From Megaleporinus macrocephalus (Eukaryota > Chordata > Actinopteri > Characiformes > Anostomidae), in contig CM038702.1 in assembly GCA_021613375.1 (NCBI GenBank), positions 23,853,849-23,917,848 of the forward strand: a DNA stretch of 64,000 bases, given 5' to 3'. Made by a program: the position numbers and the translations under genes. Numbering within the stretch: the stretch's first letter is position 1; each line of letters begins with the position of its first letter. Positions 11,151-21,150 of the stretch are shown piece after piece. The notes beneath the pieces were generated by a model. It was not told the DNA's origin. It ran no database searches and saw nothing but the letters and a program-made list of their open reading frames with translations.

Positions 11151-11504
11151 CCTGGAAACTGGCACTACTGCAACTAAATCTCATATCACTAAAAATGGCA
11201 AAATGACAAAAGTTGAAATGTCAGAGAAATATTTCTATTCAGATTTTCATCATGGATTTCCACACGTTGTTAGGGACAGCTAACCTGTAATTCTGTAAAA
11301 AACACAAGACATAGTTCTGACAGCAATGATATGTAAGTATTTTTTAAAAAAGCATTTTTGGCATCTTTTATCCTTCTCAATCTTCCGCATCGCAGACAAC
11401 TTTTCTCTTTTATCACTTTTTCCTCCTCCTGTTCTTTCAATATCTTGCTTTCTCCATTTTCCTTCTGTTTTTCCACTCATTGTCTTTTTTCTCATTCTTT
11501 CACT
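11151..11504. other. unannotated sequence, T/C-rich at right
   Basis: No family recognised. 11400-11500 is pyrimidine-rich on the plus strand, producing the shadow frames on both strands there. Confidence 0.4.
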
Positions 11505-11578
11505 CAGGAGCTGTTGGATTAGCAGCCAAAGCTAATGAAATGTAATTACAGGGCCTGTCGATAAGGATCGATCCTCTG

Positions 11579-11618
<40 letters not shown>

Positions 11619-11727
11619 GCGCTGATAGACTTTATTCCCTGCAGGTAGTCCGCTGAGATGGCTGATAGCATTGACCCGATGGCTCAAGGATCAGGTAGAC
11701 CTGTCCAACTCTTATCAAATCAGTGGG

Positions 11728-11735
<8 letters not shown>
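11505..11735. promoter_or_regulatory. candidate conserved non-coding element split by a GT array
   Basis: Two complex blocks (11505-11580 and 11617-11735) flank a pure GT array (11582-11616). The left block holds CTAATGAAAT, TAATTA (11543-11548) and the perfect palindrome GGATCGATCC (11565-11574). The right block holds GATAGACTTTATTCCC and GCTGATAGCATTGACC. The contrast with flanking simple DNA is the only evidence; function is inferred. Confidence 0.33.

Positions 11736-11759
<24 letters not shown>
11730..11759 (+). repeat. (CA)n microsatellite
   Basis: About 15 AC units. Confidence 0.9.
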
Positions 11760-11762
<3 letters not shown>

Positions 11763-11904
11763 CACCATCAGGCACCTGACTTTGTCTGTGTGTGTTGGGT
11801 AAAGAGACAAAGAAAAACACTGTGTTAGAAAGAAAGGGACTAAAAAACAACAAGTCTTAAAGTTGCAAAGTATTTGCATCACTGCTGTAAACACAGGTGA
11901 TGTG

Positions 11905-11976
<72 letters not shown>

Positions 11977-11989
11977 TAGAGAGGAAATC

Positions 11990-12038
<49 letters not shown>

Positions 12039-12592
12039 GGAGAAAGTAAGAAGGAGAAACAGCAGAAACAGAGACACAAAAAGAAAATGTGGGAAAAAAA
12101 TTAAAATAATAGAGGGGAGTGAGAGAATTGAAGAAAACATTACCATGAGAGAGAAAAGAGAATGAAGAAGAGATATATAGAAAAGAGAGGAGAGAAAGTA
12201 AGAAAATGATATGGGAGTGAGAAAGATAAAAAAGATAAAGTGAAATAATGAAAGAAAGAATATAACAGAATGCATAATATTGGATAGAGAAAGCAAAAGT
12301 GGGGGGAGAAGACAGAGAGTGGAGAAAGTAAGAGAGAAAAAATGAGAGGGGAAGAAAGAAGAAAAAAAAGTGTGCAAGTGAGATAGAAAGGAGAAAGTGT
12401 GTCAGAGATGAAGGGAGAGATGGAGACATTGAGCGAGACATGAGAGAAAGGATGAAAGACAAAGAAGTGAAATGGTAGAAACAAAAGAAAGTGAGAGACA
12501 TCAGAAAAATAGAGGGAATGAAAAGGAGGGGACTGACAATAAAAGAGAAAGACAAGTAAGAAGAAAGAAGAGAAAAATGGGATACGTTCAAT
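11905..12592 (+). repeat. (GT)n then (GA)n and a 570-bp polypurine tract
   Basis: GT dinucleotides at 11906-11975, then (GA)n at 11993-12028, then about 560 bases that are overwhelmingly A/G on the plus strand. This is the reverse polarity of most tracts in the window, which are pyrimidine-rich on plus. The 244-codon minus-strand frame here is only Ser/Phe/Leu from this composition. Confidence 0.92.
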
Positions 12593-12593
12593 A

Positions 12594-13310
12594 TCTCTTT
12601 TTAATTCTATACAATTTGATTCATTCTATTAAATTCTCTACAATCTGATCCACTATATTCAACCCCATTCAATCTGATTTACTCAATTAAATTCTACACA
12701 TTCTGATTCCACTGATTTCTGCTCTGTACAATCTGATTCCACTCTATTCCTTTCTATACAATCTGATTTACTCTATTTAATCCTATCCTTAATTGCTATA
12801 CAATTTGATTCACTCTATTCAGTCCTGTACACTTTGACGCACTTTATTCATTTCTATACAATCTGATTCACTTCATTAATTGCTATACAATCTGATTTAC
12901 TCTATTCAATCCCATTCAATCTGATTCACTACATTAATTTCTGTTCAATTTGATTCACTCTATTCAATCCTGTACAATTTGATTCACTCTATACATTTCT
13001 ATACAATCTAATTCCACTCTATTCAATCCTGTACACTTTGACGCACTTTATTCATTTCTATACAATCTGATTCACTTCATTAATTGCTATACAATCTGAT
13101 TTACTCTATTCAATCCTATACAATCTGATTCACTTCATTAATTTCTATATGATTTGATTCACTCTATTCAATCCTGTACAATTTGATTCACTCTATACAT
13201 TTCTATACAATCTAATTCTGATTTCACTCAGTTTAGTTCTTTCCAATCTCTTTCCAATCTATTACATTTAATTCAATCTGTTTCCACTTTATTTCCACTC
13301 TTTTCAGTTC
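12594..13310 (+). repeat. ~30-bp minisatellite array 1, with 204-bp higher-order period
   Basis: Degenerate units of about 30 bp on the pattern CTATACAATCTGATT then CACTCTATTCAAT. Rarer variants repeat at a longer period: TGTACACTTTGACGC at 12826 and 13030, and TATTCAATCCTGTACAATTTG at 12961 and 13165, both 204 bp apart, which is about seven units. A sister array lies at 16208-16800. Confidence 0.9.
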
Positions 13311-13776
13311 TGCTTGAAAGACTGGAGTGAAGGAAAATAATTTTGGTTCTTGACATGATTAAAGAATGTGAAAGATACAATTATTTGCAAATTAAAGAGT
13401 CTTTGGAATAGGCCCCGTCCTTGTCCAGGTCTTAGAGCTTTGATATTCTGCCGTATCGCTCCTCCAAAAGAAGATGAAGTAAAACAGAGATACACACTAG
13501 AGATTACATGGATTAGTAGTCTAAAAATAAACATAGGAGATTTTATTAATAGAGCTCAAATCAGAACGTAACAGTAAATAGCAATTGTGATGATACAGAT
13601 TAAAAGATAACAGTATAAGTGAAAGAAGACCCAGTGTGTGAATTGCTGCTGTACAGAGGTACTGTGCTTAACACAGGGCCTCAAGCCTTTTGTGTTTGAT
13701 GCTGTTGTGCAAAGTTTGTGAAGCTCATTTTGGACACTGTCAGTGCAAAGAGTGACTGGTGTTTGCATTAGCTGGT
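13311..13776. other. unannotated sequence
   Basis: Complex AT-rich DNA between two minisatellites. No family or exon recognised. Confidence 0.4.
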
Positions 13777-13993
13777 GCCTCGGGCTCATTGCATTCACTC
13801 AACTAATCAGAGCCACAGGCCCACTGCTTTCATACGTTGGCTTAGAGCCTTGGGCCCATTGCATTTGTGCATAAGCTTGGGGCCACTGGCCCACAGCATT
13901 CATATATTGGCTTTCATTCCATTAATTAGGGGCCACAGGCCTATGCATTCTTTTATCAGATCCAGACCACAGGTCTAATACACTCTGTTTTTG
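13777..13993 (+). repeat. 35-bp minisatellite
   Basis: Units beginning GCC(A/T)C(A/T)GGCCCA start at 13777, 13812, 13847, 13882 and 13931: three of exactly 35 bp, one of 49 bp with a 14-bp insertion, another of 35 bp, then a partial unit to 13993. Confidence 0.82.
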
Positions 13994-14165
13994 GGCCATG
14001 TTCGAACATGCATGTTCGCTGGTCCATGGCCCCACATGCACCATGTTCGCTTGGTCCATGGCCCTTACATGTGTTATGTTTGGTTGGTCCACAGGTCCCT
14101 ACATGCACCATGTTTGCTTGATCTATGGGCCAACATGTTCCCTTGGTCCATGGGCCTGCAAGGTG
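13994..14165 (+). repeat. ~33-bp minisatellite abutting the 35-bp array
   Basis: About five units of the type CATGGCCCCACATGCACC then ATGTTCGCTTGGTC, 25-34 bp long. It directly continues the 35-bp array and shares a GGCC-containing core, so both may derive from one ancestral unit. Confidence 0.8.
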
Positions 14166-14583
14166 ACAGTGGTTGTAATGACTAGGCATGGAAAAACTCG
14201 GAACCGTCATGTTCATTATGTCTGTGAGAAAAGTTTGAAGTTGCAGAAACTTGAGAGCATTGTGTTTGTTGCAGCTGTGCAGGGATTGAAAAAAGCTTGC
14301 TAAGAGGCTACTGTGTTCTGTGAGTCATAGGTGCCTAAAGCCTGCAAAGGCTCCAAGCTGCCATAATCATATTAATGAGTATAAGGTACTGAAACTTGCT
14401 TACCAGACTTTAATGCTGATGAACAAGGTAACCACCAGTAGCTTGGATGCATAAGTCATCTGAACTCACTTGTGTAGTCTTATTTATATCAAGGGTACTC
14501 AGGTATTTCCTCTGTTTACTCTTATTACTCAGAGCTAGAGGTCTCTGCCAGTGAACAGGGCTGAAATACATGTCATCTGCCTC
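14166..14583. other. unannotated sequence
   Basis: Complex, no family recognised. It ends at the TTAA (14584-14587) that flanks the THAP transposon. Confidence 0.4.
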
Positions 14584-14825
14584 TTAAAGTGAACCCCAGC
14601 TGGTAACACTTGTAAGCCTTTATATGGTGTAATGACTTCACAATTCTTAAGACAAGTTGTAAAAAATCACGAAAATTGATTTTCTGTAAAATCCCGCTGC
14701 ACGTAGGTCGCCAGTGTTATAACTACTGACGTGCACAGCAGGTAGTGACGTCAAATGGTTGCAGTAACCGGCCATCGTGCTTGAGCTTAGCTAAACATGG
14801 CTACCGTTCAGTCTTTGAAGTTCAG

Positions 14826-14972
14826 TCTTGGAGCCAATCCCAGCGTCATCGGGCAAGGGGAGGTTACACCATGGACAGTTCACCAGTCCATCACATGGAC
14901 AACACTCACTCACACACTCACACCTACAGGCATTTTAAAGGGACCAATCATGCATGTCTTTAGACACGCAGT
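14826..14972 (-). mobile_element. SINE fragment nested in the THAP transposon
   Basis: Minus-strand body of the tRNA-headed SINE (GGATTGGCTCC, CCATGGTGTAACC, GTGATGGACTGG, CCTGTAGGTGTGAGTG). It has neither the tRNA head nor the ATGG tail. Being inside the transposon, it arrived later. Confidence 0.7.
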
Positions 14973-15109
14973 CTCTTTGCTTTCAAACTTGTTTATTAGT
15001 GAAGTAGTATGTTGACAACTACGGCTGCACTTTCACATAGTTGGTGGGACGCCAGGAGAGAATCCAGCACTTGTCACGTTCATGTTACTTCCCACGGTTC
15101 TTGCTCCAT

Positions 15110-15410
15110 AATCTGGGGCTTTTGGACTTCTTGTGTGGGAAAACTATGGGCACTGCATTGTGTTTTAGCTAATGCTTAAAACCAACAGCATCCGTCCAGT
15201 CTCTCACCAGTTGTGGTCTACTGAATGACTCAAAAACATCGGGACTGAAGTGACAAGAGCAGAGCCACGGGTGTTTTGGTAGCTGTGTTTGCCCAAACGC
15301 TGCTTCACCAACTATTCTCCTTTTTAATCTTTGGTCTTGCTGCTGCCTTTCAACTGAAAACAACATCTGACGGCAACACAATGTGGTGTGGTTTTCATTA
15401 AGCTAGGTTA
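15110..15410 (-). pseudogene. THAP zinc-finger remnant of the transposon
   Basis: Read right to left on the minus strand: a CVAVRC motif (C-x4-C, about 15372-15390), then LCSCHFSPDVFES (C-x2-H with the usual hydrophobic/Phe context, about 15230-15270), then after a stop NAVPIVFPHKK (about 15125-15165), matching the AVPTIF motif that closes THAP domains. The first pair is in a different frame from the rest and there is at least one stop, so it is dead. THAP domains bind DNA through a C2CH zinc site; here it would have been the N-terminal DNA-binding part of the transposase. No catalytic region remains. Confidence 0.72.
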
Positions 15411-15627
15411 GCTAACTAACATTCACTCCTTCCAAGCGAAGTCATGTTTTGACGTCATCTACCCAACAGGCATTGCGCATTAGAAATAATGGCTGCATCC
15501 ATATGTATTTAGTGTATTTAATAAATAAATCAGCTACTTTTGTAATTTTTTACAACGTGTCTTCATAATTTGGAGTCATTACACCATATTAAGCCTTACA
15601 AGAGTTACCAGCTGGGGTTCCCTTTAA

Positions 15628-16207
15628 CGTGTGTAATTTGGGGTTTTGTTTGTCCTTCTACATTTTATGTCTAGACCATCACAATGTTCTAGTTTACAGC
15701 TGTTGATGTTGTTGTAGTGTTTTCTCATTACAGAAAAAACTGAGATTTTTCTAAACAGGTCATATGAATCATACAGGTATGAAGTCAAATCATGTTGCAA
15801 GCCGAATGATTAGAAGATATGCAGAGAATGTTCTTAGACCCTAAGTGTTACAATGCTTACCTGAGGGATGTTGTCACAAAACATGCTCAAGGCTCACCCC
15901 ACAAAGCCTAGAAATCAAGACCAAATGAATTTCATAAAGTCCTGATGAGCATAACCAAGAGCAATTTCAACCAGGACAACTAGTGAAGCATAGCCCCCTC
16001 AAAAACTAGTCAAAAGAGCAGCATCAGAACAGAAACCGAAGACACACCGCACTGCCGCAAAAGACCAGAGGTTTAAGCAGAGATAGAGAGAGACAGACGG
16101 AAGGCAGAGCAGAAATAGGGGTGGCTGAGGGGAGTGGAGTGGTCAGAGGCATCAGCCACATGTGGAATGTCAACACGTCGGCACCTGAAAACAGCAGAAC
16201 AGACAAG
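15628..16207. other. unannotated sequence
   Basis: No repeat family or exon recognised; purine-rich at 16075-16140. It grades into the second 30-bp array. Confidence 0.4.
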
Positions 16208-16800
16208 TAGAGTCATTTTATCTGATTCCACTCTATTCAGCTCTGTCAATCTGATTCCACGTTATTCAGATCTATCTGATACCACTTTGTTCAGTCCTAT
16301 CCAATCTAATTCCACTCTGTTCAATCCTGTTCAATCTGATTCCACTCTATTCAGATATATTTAATTCCACTCTGTTTAATCCTATCCAATCTGATTTTAA
16401 CTTATTTAGGTCTGTCAATATGACTCCTCCCTATTCAGTTCTATTCTACTCTGTTCACTCTCCATTCAGTTCTCACTATTCAGTTCTATCCAATATGATT
16501 CCAGTGTGTTCAGTTCTATCTAATCTGATATAACTCTATGCCCTTCTATTCAATCTGATTTATTCTATTTTAATTTTATGCAATCTGATTAAACTCTTTT
16601 TAATTTTATCCAATCTAATTCACTTCTAGGTGAATTCTTCAGTCTGATTCCAGTCTAATCAATTCTGTAACATCTGATTCTATTCTGTTCTGTTCTGTCC
16701 CATTTAATTCTGCTGTATTCAACTCTATCCAATCTCATTCCACTCTGTCCAGTCCTTTCCCATTTGATTCTGCTGTATTCAATTTGACCCAATCAGATTT
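16208..16800 (+). repeat. ~30-bp minisatellite array 2
   Basis: The same unit family as 12594-13310 (TCTATCCAATCTGATTCC then ACTCTATTCAG), more diverged, in the same orientation and about 2.9 kb away. The text AATCTGATTCCACTCT recurs throughout. Units here tend to carry CCAATCTGATTCC where array 1 has ACAATCTGATTCA. Confidence 0.88.
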
Positions 16801-17025
16801 CACTGTTTTTTGTGGAAAGCAAGGCATCTGGTAGAGAGACAAGCAGCGGTGAAACCCCTCTTCCCAGATAAATGTTTACTCAACGTTTTGCCATTAATCT
16901 CCTGCTGAGAGAGAACCGTCCACTTAACATTTCTGTAATGGACTCAAGCCGAGCAGAGAACGTCAACACACTGTTACAATCTGTATCTTTAACTGTGCAC
17001 ATTTTCTGCACTATTTTTCTTTGAA

Positions 17026-17028
<3 letters not shown>
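16801..17028. promoter_or_regulatory. candidate conserved non-coding element
   Basis: Complex, repeat-free block between a minisatellite and a CA array. It contains TGTTTAC (16873-16879, a forkhead core) and ATTAATC at about 16893. No coding frame. Regulatory role is inferred from composition only. Confidence 0.3.
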
Positions 17029-17032
<4 letters not shown>

Positions 17033-17064
<32 letters not shown>

Positions 17065-17233
17065 ACATACATGTACGAATGTGAAGTGCATGTGTTTCAC
17101 TGGCTTTGAATCCAGATGTGTAAAGAGGCCTGAGCGTAACAGCCATTGGTGAATTTTAGATGCACAAAGTACATATTTGTTTACGTGCACTCAGTGTAAG
17201 TCAGACACAACACACACACACACACACACACAA
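17033..17233 (+). repeat. two (CA)n microsatellites
   Basis: CA arrays at 17033-17062 and 17213-17233, separated by 150 bp of complex DNA. Confidence 0.9.
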
Positions 17234-17364
17234 GCTCTATTTCTGTCTCATCAGTAAAATTACCTTGATTGCCAGTTACACTTCTGCTGTGTAACGGAAT
17301 GTTTCAGTGAGTGTAAGAGAGAGCAAGAGAGAGAGAGAGTGTGAGTGTGAGTGTGAGCCCAGGC

Positions 17365-17470
17365 TAAAAGCTTTCCAATTAAATGATGCTCCACAGGCCG
17401 GCGTCTGGCCCATCTGCACCCCTGTCGCCATAGCAACTGTCAGGTAGATTTCCTGGTGGCTACTAGAGGA
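17365..17470. promoter_or_regulatory. candidate regulatory element with consensus RFX X-box
   Basis: A complex GC-rich block squeezed between GA-rich and CT-rich simple DNA. GTCGCCATAGCAAC at 17424-17437 matches the RFX X-box pattern GTYNCC-AT-RGNAAC at every position. CCAATTAAAT lies nearby at about 17377. RFX factors act at cilia-gene promoters and many enhancers; binding here is inferred. Confidence 0.42.
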
Positions 17471-17835
17471 ACTTACAGTTCCAATCTCTCCCTCTCCTTC
17501 GGTTCTTTCTCCTCTTCCCTTCTTTCTCTCTCTCTTTCATCTTTCCATTTCCCTCTCTTTCTCTGGCTGTTTCCCTCTTTTTTGCTCTCTCTCACTCTTT
17601 CTCTCTTTCTAAAATTGTTTCCATCTATTTTGCTTTCTCTCTCTATCCCTGTTCTTTTTTCTTTTTCTTTCTTCCCTCTTTTCCTTTTTTTTCCTTTCCC
17701 TTTCCATCTTTCTTATTTACACTCTTTTCTTGTTCTCTCCTTCTATCTTCCTCTCTTTTCCCACTCTCATTATTCTCTCCTCGCATTTTAACCTGCTCTT
17801 TTTGTCACAGTCTATTTCGTTCTCTCTTACCCCTC

Positions 17836-17892
<57 letters not shown>

Positions 17893-18010
17893 ACTTACTC
17901 TACTTATTTTTGTAATTTTTGTCTTTGTAATTATCATAATTCTATTTATCCCTCTCTGCTTCACACCTGCCTCCCTTCCTTCACCCCTCCCTCTCTCTGT
18001 TCCTCTCTCA
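17471..18010 (+). repeat. 540-bp polypyrimidine tract with (CT)n core
   Basis: Nearly all T/C on the plus strand; the purest CT run is at 17838-17885. The reading frames here are compositional. Confidence 0.93.
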
Positions 18011-18017
18011 CTCACTC

Positions 18018-18115
18018 AGCGCAGTGGCAGGAGGTTCCATACTGTCTTACTGTGCAAATCAATAGCAGCAATTAGTCGCCTTTATTAGTGTTATTGTTTC
18101 CGGATCCTGAAATCT
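18018..18115. promoter_or_regulatory. small candidate conserved non-coding element
   Basis: A complex block right after the pyrimidine tract, with GTGCAAATCAATAGC and GCAATTAGTCGCC and a TTTATTAGTG motif. Only about 100 bp; conservation untested. Confidence 0.28.
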
Positions 18116-18706
18116 ACTGATGTATATTTAATGTTGATGTCCTGAGATATTGCCCAACCTAGGCTCCACCCACAAATGGAAAAAAATCTACTAAACCTGA
18201 AACTGAAGTGCACAATTCAGTTCTGATGCCTGTATTCGTGTATGTGTGTGAGAGGTCACGTTGTCTTTTTAAATCTTTTGTATTTTTTTGTCCATTTGAA
18301 ATCTTTTAAGTTTCTTTAGCTCTACCAACACACAGTCCATCTTGATTCAATGAATAAATCCTTAATCTAGCTTAAATAATTAACGACTAATCATAAATTG
18401 CATGTTTGCTATTAAATAAATTACTTTACCAAAAAAAGTAGTTACACTGGTATGCAAGCAAATGCATCAACCAGTCAGGCCAAAAAAGTATTTTATTAAA
18501 AAAACAAAAAAATGTTGGGTATAATAGCATATTGAAGTGTTCTGTGTGCTGTCATGTTTCCTATCACTGTGTAAAAGAAGCTGCATGCTGCCTTTTTGTT
18601 AGATAGAGTGTAATCGCTTACACTTATTATTGATTTAACCAGAGTAGCTAAAACTACCATGGACTCGTAAAATATACTCCTATATATGTGTCTCAGTTCA
18701 GAATAA
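18116..18706. other. unannotated AT-rich sequence
   Basis: No family recognised. A/T runs near 18490-18510. Confidence 0.4.
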
Positions 18707-18985
18707 GGCGGCATGGTAGTGTAGTGGTAATCCAGGGTTCGATTCCTGGTCCGGGTCGTTCTGGGTGGAGTTTGTGTGTTCTCCTCGTGCTTGAGTGGGT
18801 TTCCTTTGGTTTCTCCGGTTTCCTCTCATAGTCCAATAACATCCAATAACATGATTGATTGTTCACTCTAAATTGCTTGTTGGTGTAAGTGTGTGTGGGC
18901 CATGCGATGGACTGACGACCTGGCCATGGTGTACCCCACCTTTGCCCCATGATGATCCAGCCCGCCCGTGACCCCGACAATGTTG
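18707..18985 (+). mobile_element. tRNA-headed SINE, nearly complete head to body
   Basis: Begins GGCGGCATGGTAGTGTAGTGG (A-box-like), followed by a B-box GGTTCGATTCC, TGGAGTTTGTGTGTTCTCC, GTTCACTCTAAATTGC and GATGGACTGACGACC, and ends in CCGCCCGTGACCCCG. The anticodon-arm region is shortened compared with the copies at 29241 and 58532, and the ATGG tail is lost. Confidence 0.85.
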
Positions 18986-20310
18986 GGGATGTTGAGGAGA
19001 GACAGTTGGAATGTTCCAGGCTGGAGATCCAGTAGAGGAGGGTTCCTACTTGTCACTGCAAGTCAGGAGAATAGTTATAGTTTCCTTCTCACTTTTTCCA
19101 ACCCTTTCATGTCAACAATGATGCAACATCAAACAGGACAGCAAAATATGTTGCACATAAAATAATAGATCTTGGGAACGTTGCATTCTGTGGATTCCAT
19201 AAAGGGGCTCTGGTGCTCTAGCATGGCTATTAGCTGGCCCCTGACGCCTTTTGTCGTTGAGTCAACAGAACAAGGCTCTTCTTCCAGGCGATATAAATAA
19301 GTCACCCAAATAGCTCAGATTGTTTCTGTAAAAATAAAACTGCAGGCAGTCACATTAGACAACAGGATCATAAACCACCTTAGGAATAGGAGAGCTGATC
19401 TGGAATCAATATTTGTGATAGTTACTGTCATAAATATGGACGAATCTGATCTAAGATCAGTCCCGCTTTGTGAATACTAGCCTTGGTGTTTTCTAAAGGG
19501 GCTGTCCATTGAGGTAAAGGTTTGTTTCATTATTGTAATTCACATTAAGTCATACTGTGCATCCAACCAAACTGGCAAGCAGCTTTACTTAAGACCTGCA
19601 CTGAACGTGAAAACGTCATTGTGTGCGACTGTGTTTTGATACACACTAATAATTAAGATGTATCGCAAGTGCCTGCGGTAAAACTGAAGTCTTAAAGTCG
19701 TAAAGATGGACTTACAATCAAACTTATGGTCAGGTGGTGCAACAGGTGGCAGGGTGTGGTTTTGGCAGGTTGACAGATCTGGGGTTGTTTGCAGGCAAAT
19801 CTGTTCTCATAGATCTAGTTTTAAACTAAAGATGCAAACTGAAAAAAGATGAAAACACAACATGATGTAGAAATTTCTATATCACTGCTCACTAGACCTG
19901 TCGCTGGAGATTTTCCTGAAGACTTTAGTTGTAAACTGCATCTAACATGGTGCCTCGCCCTCACCTAATGCTAATGTAACCGATCCAGTCAATCAAGGGC
20001 TTAAGCAAGGAAGATAATTAGCTGGAGCAGATTGTGGTTTGAACCAGATTCTACAGGAAGGTAGACCTTCTAGCCCAGAGATGGTGACCACTGCTGCAGA
20101 CTGTACATTATGTTTAATTTGAACCCTGGCAAAAATGGCTACAAAAGAATGCAGTTGTGGGCGGAGAATGAACAGGACCAGTGATGACGTGTCTTTATTT
20201 AATAAAGGTAAGAAGCCACGCGCTGGTTATTTTTTTTATTTATTTTTTTAGTTTCTGCCCTGGTTTGTTCCTTATTCATTTAAAATCTTAATTGTCTCAT
20301 TTTGATTTTT
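18986..20310. other. unannotated sequence with one complex island
   Basis: 19190-19360 is repeat-free and complex (GGCTATTAGCTGGCCCC, GGCGATATAAATAAGTCACC) and could be a small conserved element, weakly supported. The rest has no recognised family. Confidence 0.3.
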
Positions 20311-20386
20311 TTTCTACTCTCTCTCTCTCTCCCTCCCTCTCTCTCATTTTCTCTCTCTCTTTCTCTCTCTCTCTCTTACACATACT

Positions 20387-20466
<80 letters not shown>

Positions 20467-20567
20467 ATGAAGCCTGCTCCCTCTGGAGTTGGCAACCCTC
20501 TTCAGAACACACATCCTGTCCCTTTCTCTCCCCAGGGGACACGACCAGCCTCCATCTGTTCCCCCCC

Positions 20568-20598
<31 letters not shown>

Positions 20599-21150
20599 AC
20601 ATACAGTCGTACACCCCCAGAAGGGTGGTCCATCACCACCTGTCAGATCCAGATTCTCTTTCTGTCTTGTTCTCCTTGAATTCTCATTCAATCTCTTTCG
20701 CTACTTCTCTATTTCTTCTCTCTTCCTTCTCCATTCCTCTTCTTTCTCTTTTCTCTCTCTCATTTCTCTCTTTCTTTTTACTTCTCTTTTCTTTTTCTCC
20801 TTTCTCTTTTCTCTTTTTTCTCTTTTATTCTCTCTCAGTTATCCCCTTTTTGCTATTTTCTGTATCCCATTCATTTTTAGTCTCCCATACTCTTTACCTT
20901 TTATTTCACTCACTTATCTCTTTTTTCATCTGTCTTTTTTTCCTCCCTGTCCCCTCTTTATCTCTCTTTTCTCTTCTCTTCTCATCTTTCGTTCTCTTCC
21001 TATTTTTCTTCTTTTTCGAATAGTCTAATTTTCTTTGCTCTTTCCCTCATTTTCTTCTTTGCTGTATTTGTACACCTTCTCTCTTTTACTGTTTCTCTCT
21101 CACACTCTCCTTCACTCCTGTTTTCTCCCCCCGCCCCCTGTCTCTCTTCT
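20311..21150 (+). repeat. compound tract: (CT)n, (CA)37, poly-C24, then polypyrimidine
   Basis: CT-rich to 20378, (CA)n at 20391-20464, about 95 bp of complex DNA, an uninterrupted run of 24 C at 20561-20584, a further CA array, then about 500 bp of T/C-rich sequence. The 243-codon plus-strand frame reads straight through this composition and is not a gene. Confidence 0.93.

Larger units (their letters stand above)
14588..15623 (-). mobile_element. TTAA-flanked THAP DNA transposon, Kolobok-like, decayed
   Basis: Inverted repeats of about 90 bp close the element: left arm 14588-14677 starts AGTGAACCCCAGCTGGTAAC; the inverted right arm (15534-15623) starts AGGGAACCCCAGCTGGTAAC. Both continue with a shared ATATGGTGTAATGACT and GTTGTAAAAAAT. 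TTAA lies directly outside both ends (14584-14587, 15624-15627). A THAP-type zinc finger remnant lies on the minus strand near the right arm. TTAA duplications plus a THAP domain are the known combination in Kolobok transposons; piggyBac also uses TTAA but lacks THAP. A SINE has inserted at about 14826-14972. Confidence 0.8.

Noticed and set aside
11857..12591. 244-codon minus-strand frame
   Set aside because: It is the complement of a GT/GA purine tract; Ser/Phe/Leu runs and His-Thr repeats are compositional.
12594..13310. CRISPR-like array of ~30-bp repeats
   Set aside because: Units are contiguous and degenerate without unique spacers, and the genome context is vertebrate.
20292..21023. 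243-codon plus-strand frame
   Set aside because: Reads through CT, CA, poly-C and pyrimidine tracts; no domain, and overlapping frames are equally long on both strands.
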